Assembly (NCBI GenBank): GCA_964424635.1
Contig: CAYRJC010000048.1
Span: forward strand, 1-6,443
Source of the DNA: UBA920 sp964424635
GTDB lineage: Bacteria; Patescibacteriota; Doudnabacteria; UBA920
Length of the DNA stretch: 6,443 bases
Direction of reading: 5' to 3'
The notes below the pieces were generated by a model, which saw nothing but the letters and a program-made list of their open reading frames with translations, was not told the origin of the DNA and made no database searches. The position numbers were made by a program, and so were the translations under genes. Positions 1 to 5,002 of the stretch are shown piece by piece; position 1 is the first letter of the stretch; every line of letters starts with the position of its first letter.

Positions 1-176
1 ATACGTGCATCACGGTGCTTCTTTTTTAATTTACCCAATCCAGGGATAGAAAATTCTCCACTAGACTTAGTTTCTTTATAAGCCAATGCAACCATGGCAT
101 CCATGAATTCAACTACTTCTTTCTTAGTCTTACCAGTCTTTTCGGCAAGATGTTGTAAAATTTCTGACTTAGTCAT
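1..176 (-). CDS. HU-family DNA-binding protein, N-terminal part (cut by the left window edge)
   Basis: This is a small basic nucleoid protein of the HU/IHF family, which binds and bends DNA as a dimer. The 58 visible residues begin MTKSEILQHLAEKTGKTKKE, the typical HU start with a helix-turn-helix dimerisation region. Around residues 40-50 follows EFSIPGLGKLKKK, matching the family's beta-strand stretch G-x-F-x-(I/L)-P-G-(L/I)-G. Full family members are about 90-100 residues, so the DNA-binding arm and C-terminal helix lie off the left edge. The ATG at 174-176 is supported by a Shine-Dalgarno AAAGGAA at 185-191, nine bases upstream. A terminator separates it from the sortase gene, so it is probably its own transcription unit. 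The family call is confident; HU versus IHF-like paralogue cannot be decided from half a protein. Confidence 0.9.
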   Translation of the reverse strand, partial: MTKSEILQHLAEKTGKTKKEVVEFMDAMVALAYKETKSSGEFSIPGLGKLKKKHRDAR

Positions 177-191
177 TTCTTATATTCCTTT

Positions 192-230
192 TATCTTTTT
201 CTTTTGAATTAAAATTCAATCTAAAAGATA
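192..230 (-). promoter_or_regulatory. Two-part inverted repeat in the HU gene leader
   Basis: An outer arm at 192-199 (TATCTTTT) is complementary to 223-230 (AAAAGATA). An inner arm at 204-210 (TTGAATT) is complementary to 213-219 (AATTCAA). Short mismatched segments of four and three bases separate the two stems. The structure abuts the Shine-Dalgarno at 185-191. It could be an RNA hairpin that tunes translation or a DNA operator. The arms are seen directly; any function is inferred, and AT-rich DNA makes chance pairing likelier than usual. Confidence 0.4.
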
Positions 231-258
231 ATTATTTAATTAAATTGCTTTGTTTTAG

Positions 259-287
259 ATTTAAGTTAAATATCAAGTAAATCTCAA
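259..287 (-). promoter_or_regulatory. Weak candidate promoter for the HU gene
   Basis: On the minus strand a TTGAGA (282-287, 5 of 6 consensus) and a TTAAAT (259-264, 4 of 6) are separated by 17 bases. This would give a leader of about 75 bases including the inverted repeat. The region is very AT-rich, so such matches are cheap. It is listed because the gene follows a terminator and needs a promoter here. Confidence 0.25.
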
Positions 288-315
288 AGCTCTTATTTAT
301 AAATTAATAGTAACT

Positions 316-344
316 AAAAACCCTATGTTTTACAAGGGTTTTTT
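316..344 (-). terminator. Intrinsic terminator after the sortase gene
   Basis: AAAAACCCT (316-324) pairs perfectly with AGGGTTTTT (335-343), and an inner TGT/ACA pairing can extend the stem across one bulge. Read leftwards, the stem is followed by a T run, as in a rho-independent terminator. It lies about 90 bases past the sortase stop codon. T runs occur on both sides, so it could also work in the plus direction, but no plus-strand gene is seen. Confidence 0.7.
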
Positions 345-433
345 AATATTCGTCAAGGCTTAGTGGGGAAAACTTTTCTCTCAAATCCCTTTAAATAACA
401 AATAAGCTTTTACTTAAGCGGAAATTTGCCATT

Positions 434-1045
434 CTATCTCGTTACCAACTCCGCTTTCACAATATACCTTTTTAAAGCTGTTCCTACTGGATAAGAAGTT
501 TGTATAGTTAAAATGCTTCTATCATTAGTTTCTTGGGACAATACCGAAAGGTCAGTTTTCTCAACGACAAATTTTTCAAAAACCTTATATTGATATTGTT
601 TACCATTACTATCGGAGACAAATATATCAGAATCAATCTCAATTTTAGGTAGCAAAGCAAATACAGTTTTATAGCTTCCTTTATTAAAAGCAAAATCTGA
701 TGAATGCCCAAATATATACACATTACCCAACTCTCCCACGCCAGCAGTTCCTGGAAAATGAACCACTCCATTTACCAAGGCTTCTTGATAAGCGGCTTCA
801 TTAGCTTGCGTAGGATATTGAATAGGAGCAGATATTCTCAGAGACGGTATACTCAATTGATCTGGATCTGTTTTGACCAGGTTATTATTAAGATGATCAT
901 CAGTTTGAGTCGGCACAGAAACAACGAAATTTTTATTCAAAAAATAACTAGCTTGCTTTCTAAAATAGCCAAAGTTTAATAACAAAAATCCTAAAATTGC
1001 TAGCAAAATTAAAGTTATTATTAATTTTATAATTTTCTTAGTCAT
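434..1045 (-). CDS. Membrane-anchored sortase-family protein with Ser at the catalytic Cys position
   Basis: This is a sortase-fold protein of 203 residues, close to the size of class D/E-type sortases. A lysine-rich start is followed by one membrane helix (about residues 5-25), so the catalytic domain faces outside. The domain shows PSLRISAPI (about 67-75), the GVVHFPGTA stretch (93-101), and the catalytic-His motif NVYIFGHSS with His114. The C-terminal block is LTIQTSYPVGTALKRYIV with Arg193. Sortases normally have Thr-x-Thr-Cys here, and Cys attacks the LPXTG Thr-Gly bond to make a thioester. In this gene the codon at 494-496 reads TCT, so residue 184 is Ser. His and Arg are intact and the frame is clean, so this is not ordinary decay. 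The protein may be inactive, a binding protein, or a serine-using variant. The adjacent upstream gene encodes an LPRTG protein, its natural partner. No clear Shine-Dalgarno precedes the ATG. The family call is secure; activity is not. Confidence 0.9.
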   Translation of the reverse strand: MTKKIIKLIITLILLAILGFLLLNFGYFRKQASYFLNKNFVVSVPTQTDDHLNNNLVKTDPDQLSIPSLRISAPIQYPTQANEAAYQEALVNGVVHFPGTAGVGELGNVYIFGHSSDFAFNKGSYKTVFALLPKIEIDSDIFVSDSNGKQYQYKVFEKFVVEKTDLSVLSQETNDRSILTIQTSYPVGTALKRYIVKAELVTR

Positions 1046-1055
1046 ATATAAATAA

Positions 1056-1086
1056 AAAACTACCTAAGATTTACCAAGGTAGTTTT
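1056..1086 (-). terminator. Terminator-like hairpin between the LPXTG gene and the sortase gene
   Basis: AAAACTACCT (1056-1065) pairs perfectly with AGGTAGTTTT (1077-1086), a 10-pair stem with an 11-base loop. Read leftwards, it is followed by a run of six T (continuing from the stem), then ATTTATAT and the sortase ATG at 1045. The form is that of a rho-independent terminator 41 bases past the LPXTG gene stop. Its U-rich tail reaches almost to the sortase start codon, so it may act as an attenuator between substrate and enzyme. Confidence 0.65.
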
Positions 1087-1095
1087 ATTATATCA
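1087..1095 (-). promoter_or_regulatory. Extended -10 promoter candidate for the sortase gene
   Basis: The minus strand reads TGATATAAT here, a full TGn extended -10 with a perfect TATAAT (1087-1092). No good -35 lies at 16-18 bases, which extended -10 promoters can tolerate. Transcription would start near 1080, inside the upstream arm of the hairpin at 1056-1086. Such a transcript would keep only about four pairs of the stem and so escape termination. The motif is seen; promoter use is inferred. Confidence 0.45.
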
Positions 1096-1126
1096 TTTCG
1101 ATTTAACTATGAGTGATTGTGAATAT

Positions 1127-1225
1127 TTATTCTTCCAATAACGCGGTTGCTTTTGGGATAAAAATTATTCCCAAAATTGATAACATCACAAGCATCACAT
1201 ATGTAGGAGTTCCTGTACGAGGCAA
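1127..1225 (-). other. C-terminal LPXTG sorting signal (LPRTG) of the surface protein
   Basis: Codons at 1211-1225 read Leu-Pro-Arg-Thr-Gly. They are followed by Thr-Pro, a hydrophobic span (about residues 737-752), one Lys and the end ALLEE. This is the classical three-part sorting signal, although the tail is poor in basic residues. In known systems sortase cuts between Thr and Gly. Confidence 0.88.
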
Positions 1226-3412
1226 TTCTGTAGTTGCTCCCAAAACAGTACCAGTAGCTACAGGAGTGCTAGGAGTATTAGTTGAATCTCCTAATACACG
1301 ACCTACGGTAGGAGGAGGGGTTGGAGAACCACCACCAGAGCCGCCAGAGCCACTTCCACCGCCGCCATTTGAGCCTCCACCGCCTCCGCCACCACCAGAG
1401 CCGCCGCCTATGAAGACATTTCCAAAGTTTAGTGCGATAGTAGCATCACCTGGGAAATTTCCACCAAACTCTGCATGAGCTGTTTTAAATAAGAAACCTA
1501 GCAAATCATTTACTTTATCATCTGTAATTTCTTCTTCATCATCACAAGACACACCACCAATCCCTACCGTATATTCTTCATCCGCAGGTTCTGTTTGATT
1601 CCAGTTTAGCTGTAAAACTTCTCTTACTGTGTAACAACCAGCGTCTAAACCATTAAACTGATAAGCACCGTTACTATCTGTAGTTTTTGAAGGTTCTTCA
1701 CCATTAAAAGTATTACTATTATCTAAATCCAAATACACAGTCCAACCTGCCAAACCATCCTCTTGCTCAGGGTTATAGTTACCATCTTGGGAATTGTTAT
1801 CATTGTAAACATTTCCACTAATTTTAAAACCACGATCTCCATCACCGCCGCCATCACCACAGTCATCATAGGACAAATCTAAATGGTAAATAAGACCAGT
1901 TGGATTATAATCACCCTCGCTAGGATTATCTTCATTTGATAAGCCAGTATTCTTAACTGCAAACTCTAGTTTATAGCTAGAACCAGCAGTTAAAGTTGGT
2001 AAATCAACATTAGTAATTGTTCCAAAGTTTACAGAAGTAGCCAGCTGAACATTATTAAGAAACGCTACTACAGTATTATCACCTGTAAAGTGAAGTTGTG
2101 ACGCAGTAATATTATCTGCTCCTGATGGGATCGAAAAACTATAGCTAAATAAACGCCATGAATCTTCTGTGCCCAAACCATTTCCAGTATCTGGACTGCT
2201 TGGTTGTAAAGCACTGTTATTGACCCAAACCGCGCCGCTTCCTACAATCCCAGGATCAGATAAAACTCCATTCCATGCCCCAATGAAACCTAAAGCTTCA
2301 GCAGGAACTGCTGGAGCGGTTCCACCTGTGTATTCGGATTCATCGCTCAAGTTAGAAGGCTCTTCACTTGTTAAACCATTAAATTGAGTAGAGGTACCAC
2401 TCACAAAAGAATTAGTTACTTTAGTACAAGGTTCAGGTTCTGAACAATCTTGCTTTACACTAACACTATCTAAAAGACTTCCGAAAGTATTAGACTGGCC
2501 AGCATCTGCAAACTGCAAAAGAGTTGAGCTGCTAGTAGCAGTTAAAGTGTAGCTATGCTTAGTCCAAACATTATCAGAATTAGCAGTCCCATCTTCACTG
2601 GAAGTATTGATCACGTCACCACCCCAGCTAAACTGAACTTTATTCTGAGAGCTATCAGTCCCTGGTAATGGGGATGTATAATAAACAATTGTATATTTCT
2701 TTCCGACAACTGTTGGAAGATATTGATAAATTTTAACAGAAGCATCATCTAAAGGTGCAGATGGTTCCCCATCCCAATCAGAATCAAGCTCTGTAAATTG
2801 ATCGCCACTTTGTGCGGTTTTTGCATTTTGAAATTCCAGATTAGCCACTACCGGCTTTCCGCTCATAGGTTCATTATTAAGCCACTTTGCTTTCCAACCA
2901 ATATTATTTGCACCAGATGGAAAAGCATCCCAACCTTGCTCTTTTGTAATTATTGGAGTCTCAAAAGAACCATTCTTAACTAACTCCGTACCGCACTCTG
3001 GAGGAACACTTCCGCATTGAGTATTATTTGGATTTGACTGAGCAACCTGCTTTGATTCAATGTAAATAAAAATTACATTATTACCTTCGGTTACAGTGTC
3101 AAAAATCAAACTACCACCACCAGCCACAGTACCAGAACCATCCTGAGTGGTACTGTCAATCGCCCAAGAAAAATCTATAGGTGATTCTGTATTATTGGTA
3201 ACTTTCCAAGTATGGAAATCAGATGAATTCTGAGAACATAAACCTTCAACACTCAAATCAGAAGGCACTGGATCTTCATCTGGAATGATAACCAGAGAAT
3301 CCTCTACTATTACTGGAGCTTCGTCAGCATACGCAACTGTGAATCCAAATACTTGAACAACAAGAGCGACTACTGCCATATAACCCACAAAACGCTTTAG
3401 AGATATTGTCAT
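1127..3412 (-). CDS. Secreted multidomain LPXTG-anchored surface protein with SdrD/Cna-B-like domain
   Basis: This is a 761-residue exported surface protein, probably an adhesin or envelope-coat component. It has a Sec signal peptide (hydrophobic about 9-28, likely cut after AYA-D). Next is a short beta-domain between Cys59 and Cys133 with the pattern W-K-V-x-N-N...F-S-W. Residues about 141-322 (start ELVKNGSFETP) resemble DUF642/CBM-type jelly rolls. Residues about 330-518 look like a second ligand-binding beta-sandwich. Residues about 528-667 form an SdrD/Cna-B-like domain (GNVYNDNNSQDG, GLAGWTVYLD, then GAYQFNGLDAGCYTVRE and a closing ALNFGNV). A glycine-rich linker (669-696) and a Pro/Thr spacer lead to LPRTG at 730-734, a hydrophobic stretch and a short tail with one Lys. 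Transcription is probably from the strong promoter at 3489-3516. The sortase-like gene downstream is the expected partner. The ATG has no close Shine-Dalgarno. Domain names beyond Cna-B and LPXTG are by resemblance; the ligand is unknown. Confidence 0.88.
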   Translation of the reverse strand: MTISLKRFVGYMAVVALVVQVFGFTVAYADEAPVIVEDSLVIIPDEDPVPSDLSVEGLCSQNSSDFHTWKVTNNTESPIDFSWAIDSTTQDGSGTVAGGGSLIFDTVTEGNNVIFIYIESKQVAQSNPNNTQCGSVPPECGTELVKNGSFETPIITKEQGWDAFPSGANNIGWKAKWLNNEPMSGKPVVANLEFQNAKTAQSGDQFTELDSDWDGEPSAPLDDASVKIYQYLPTVVGKKYTIVYYTSPLPGTDSSQNKVQFSWGGDVINTSSEDGTANSDNVWTKHSYTLTATSSSTLLQFADAGQSNTFGSLLDSVSVKQDCSEPEPCTKVTNSFVSGTSTQFNGLTSEEPSNLSDESEYTGGTAPAVPAEALGFIGAWNGVLSDPGIVGSGAVWVNNSALQPSSPDTGNGLGTEDSWRLFSYSFSIPSGADNITASQLHFTGDNTVVAFLNNVQLATSVNFGTITNVDLPTLTAGSSYKLEFAVKNTGLSNEDNPSEGDYNPTGLIYHLDLSYDDCGDGGGDGDRGFKISGNVYNDNNSQDGNYNPEQEDGLAGWTVYLDLDNSNTFNGEEPSKTTDSNGAYQFNGLDAGCYTVREVLQLNWNQTEPADEEYTVGIGGVSCDDEEEITDDKVNDLLGFLFKTAHAEFGGNFPGDATIALNFGNVFIGGGSGGGGGGGGSNGGGGSGSGGSGGGSPTPPPTVGRVLGDSTNTPSTPVATGTVLGATTELPRTGTPTYVMLVMLSILGIIFIPKATALLEE
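1325..1408 (-). repeat. Glycine/serine-rich low-complexity linker coding tract
   Basis: About 28 codons encode almost only Gly with a few Ser and one Asn, using mixed GGN codons. The tract is a GC-rich, strand-asymmetric island in AT-rich surroundings. It probably forms a flexible stalk between the Cna-B-like domain and the anchor. Mixed codons mean there is no pure microsatellite, but GGN repeats can still change in length by whole codons. Confidence 0.75.
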
Positions 3413-3440
3413 ATAACTAGTTAGTTAATAATTAAACCTT
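3413..3440 (-). promoter_or_regulatory. Translation-start region of the surface protein: palindrome and distant AAGG
   Basis: There is no Shine-Dalgarno at normal distance. A 10-base palindrome, TAACTAGTTA (3414-3423), sits one base before the ATG. The nearest purine-rich element is AAGG at 3437-3440, 24 bases upstream. A small TAACT/AGTTA hairpin (3414-3427) would loop out 14 bases and bring AAGG to an effective spacing of about 10. The pairing is only five A/U-rich base pairs, so this is suggestive only. Confidence 0.3.
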
Positions 3441-3488
3441 AAAATATATAAATATACAAAGCTTATTTCTGCTTTTAATTTATCCTAA

Positions 3489-3516
3489 ATTATAGCACTT
3501 ATCAACTATTTGTCAA
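3489..3516 (-). promoter_or_regulatory. Consensus sigma-70-type promoter for the LPXTG surface protein
   Basis: The minus strand carries a perfect TTGACA (3511-3516), a 16-base spacer and a perfect TATAAT (3489-3494). The bases TGC just before the -10 add an extended -10 TGn. Expected start is near 3483, giving a leader of about 70 bases. It lies between the upstream terminator and the surface-protein ATG, where a promoter is needed. Confidence 0.85.
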
Positions 3517-3550
3517 TTTAAAAGTCATTATAAATAAGCCAAAAAATATA

Positions 3551-3579
3551 AAAACCCAAGTATATTACTTGGGTTTTTT
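3551..3579 (-). terminator. Intrinsic terminator after the TIM-barrel gene
   Basis: AAAACCCAAGTA (3551-3562) and TACTTGGGTTTT (3566-3577) form a perfect 12-pair stem around a 3-base loop, with T runs on both sides. It begins 11 bases past the stop codon at 3591. It closes the glycosyltransferase/TIM-barrel unit and insulates the strong promoter that follows. Confidence 0.85.
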
Positions 3580-3590
3580 CTTCTATTTTA

Positions 3591-4979
3591 TTACTTCAAA
3601 GCGACAAAAGGTTCATAATAATGAATAGAAATTCCATTATAACCACTACTATTCTTAAACTGGCTATCAATCTTAGTTAGTTGTCCCCACATATAAGTCT
3701 TTGTCTTTCTATAGAAAGTTACATATGCTGGATCAACATTTCCAGTTTCCTGAGCAACTATAATTTTTGTATTATGAATACCGGTTGTAGCATCTTTAAT
3801 TTCTTGCTGAGAAAGTTGAATAGCCCCATCAGTACCTGCCGCTGCATTTCGATAAGACATAATAATTATATTTCCATTAGGTGTTGTATCTAAAATAGAA
3901 AGTAAATGATTAAAAGTATAATCTGTTTTTCCATTATAAGTTACTGAAGGAGTCCATGCCTGAGCAGAATCATAAAAATGAGGAATAACTAACGCAACAG
4001 GAAGGTTCAAATTCTTAGCTCGACTAACAATATCACCAATATAATTTACATAAGTAGTTAATACTGAAGATTTGTTGTTTTCATATGTTGAAAGCAAGTA
4101 TGGCTCTACATCAAACTGCATTTTTCTAAAATCATTTGCATGAGTAGAATTATAATTAGCCACGTAATCAATCAATGTATAAGAATAATTACGCTTTGAT
4201 GGATCAGCCCAATCTTTCCAACCAGCCTCTGCATCAACGCTAATACCAGCAGCCTTAGCTGCATCTAATAATTTTCCTACAGAATCATTATAATTATTTA
4301 ACTTTGTAGTTCTGGAACTACTAGCTGGTAAATTATATATATCTAAATAATCATCAATGGTTACGTATAATACATTAAAGCCATAAGTAGAAGCAGTATT
4401 GATCAGTTGAGTTCTATAAGAATCTGTCATTTGAGCTGGAGATGTCCAAACCCACATCCCAAATTCACCTTTTGGAGTAAAAGGGTGAGAAGTAGGTGGT
4501 GAACTTATTGGAGGATTTTCTACTGGAGGGTTTGGATTAGCTACAACAGTTGTGTTTTGCACACAAGAATCCGAACCATTATTAGCGGTGGCACATGCTT
4601 CCGTATTTAACTCGTCTCCTGAATAAGTAGTTTTTATATTTATATCAGTTGATTGACCTGGATTTAAATTACCTAGCTTCCAATAATAATTGGAAATACT
4701 AGCTTTTGGAGTACCAATTTGATTAACCTCTCCAGGAGTATAATAAACAGTTAAAGTTGTACTATTACAAACTTGGGACCCGGTATTACTAACTGTCATA
4801 TCATAAGACAAATTATTATTACCTATATCAGAAACTGTAGACTGTAAAATAACATTACAACCACTCCCTGCTAGAGCAACTAACGGGTTTTCTTTATAAA
4901 GACCAGCATAACTAAAAGCGGCTAAAATAGAAACCCCCACAAACAACAGTAATTTTTTATTTTCCTTTATTTTTTGCAT
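3591..4979 (-). CDS. Exported TIM-barrel protein resembling glycoside hydrolases, with N-terminal beta-domain
   Basis: A 462-residue secreted protein with a Lys-rich start and hydrophobic segment at about 10-26 (signal peptide or membrane anchor). Residues about 40-145 form a beta-domain of the exported repeat type (DMTVSNTGSQVC...LTVYYTPGE), with Cys41, 71, 129 and 139 likely in disulfides. A Pro-rich linker follows (149-170). The rest reads as a complete eight-strand barrel: GMWVWT (174), FNVLYVTI (201), ISVDAE (246), MQFDVEP (287), PVALVIPH (327), NIIIMSY (370), KIIVAQET (405) and GISIHYYE (449). Strand ends carry acids typical of retaining hydrolases: Asp209/210, Glu251, Asp290/Glu292, Glu411 and Glu456. 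FDVE and IMSY faintly recall GH18, but the classic DGxDxDxE is absent, so no family is assigned. It lies 23 bases after a polysaccharide synthase gene, suggesting it cleaves, trims or binds that polymer. No strong Shine-Dalgarno precedes the ATG. Confidence 0.75.
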   Translation of the reverse strand: MQKIKENKKLLLFVGVSILAAFSYAGLYKENPLVALAGSGCNVILQSTVSDIGNNNLSYDMTVSNTGSQVCNSTTLTVYYTPGEVNQIGTPKASISNYYWKLGNLNPGQSTDINIKTTYSGDELNTEACATANNGSDSCVQNTTVVANPNPPVENPPISSPPTSHPFTPKGEFGMWVWTSPAQMTDSYRTQLINTASTYGFNVLYVTIDDYLDIYNLPASSSRTTKLNNYNDSVGKLLDAAKAAGISVDAEAGWKDWADPSKRNYSYTLIDYVANYNSTHANDFRKMQFDVEPYLLSTYENNKSSVLTTYVNYIGDIVSRAKNLNLPVALVIPHFYDSAQAWTPSVTYNGKTDYTFNHLLSILDTTPNGNIIIMSYRNAAAGTDGAIQLSQQEIKDATTGIHNTKIIVAQETGNVDPAYVTFYRKTKTYMWGQLTKIDSQFKNSSGYNGISIHYYEPFVALK

Positions 4980-5002
4980 AAATCTAAGTAAATTATTAGT
5001 TT

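Noticed and set aside
508..979. Open frames on both strands (508-771 minus, 704-979 plus) overlapping the sortase
   Set aside because: Both lie inside the sortase gene, which has clear family motifs in its own frame. Their products look random.
1325..1408. CRISPR or tandem-repeat array in the GC-rich repetitive tract
   Set aside because: There are no regular repeat-spacer units. The tract stays in frame and is a low-complexity Gly linker.
1113..1478. Plus-strand open frame encoding a proline-rich 121-residue product
   Set aside because: It is the antisense of the glycine-rich linker and LPXTG tail: GGN codons read as Pro/Ala codons on the other strand. No ribosome site or promoter supports it.
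2169..2387. Plus-strand open frame of 72 codons
   Set aside because: It lies wholly inside the surface-protein gene, with no homology-like features, ribosome site or promoter.
316..3579. Plus-strand genes implied by the two-way terminators at 316-344 and 3551-3579
   Set aside because: T runs on both sides come from A-rich/T-rich stems and do not require convergent genes. No convincing plus-strand gene exists in the window.
2798..3893. Plus-strand open frames at 2798-2983 and 3681-3893
   Set aside because: They are shadows of the surface-protein and TIM-barrel genes, low in complexity and without start signals.
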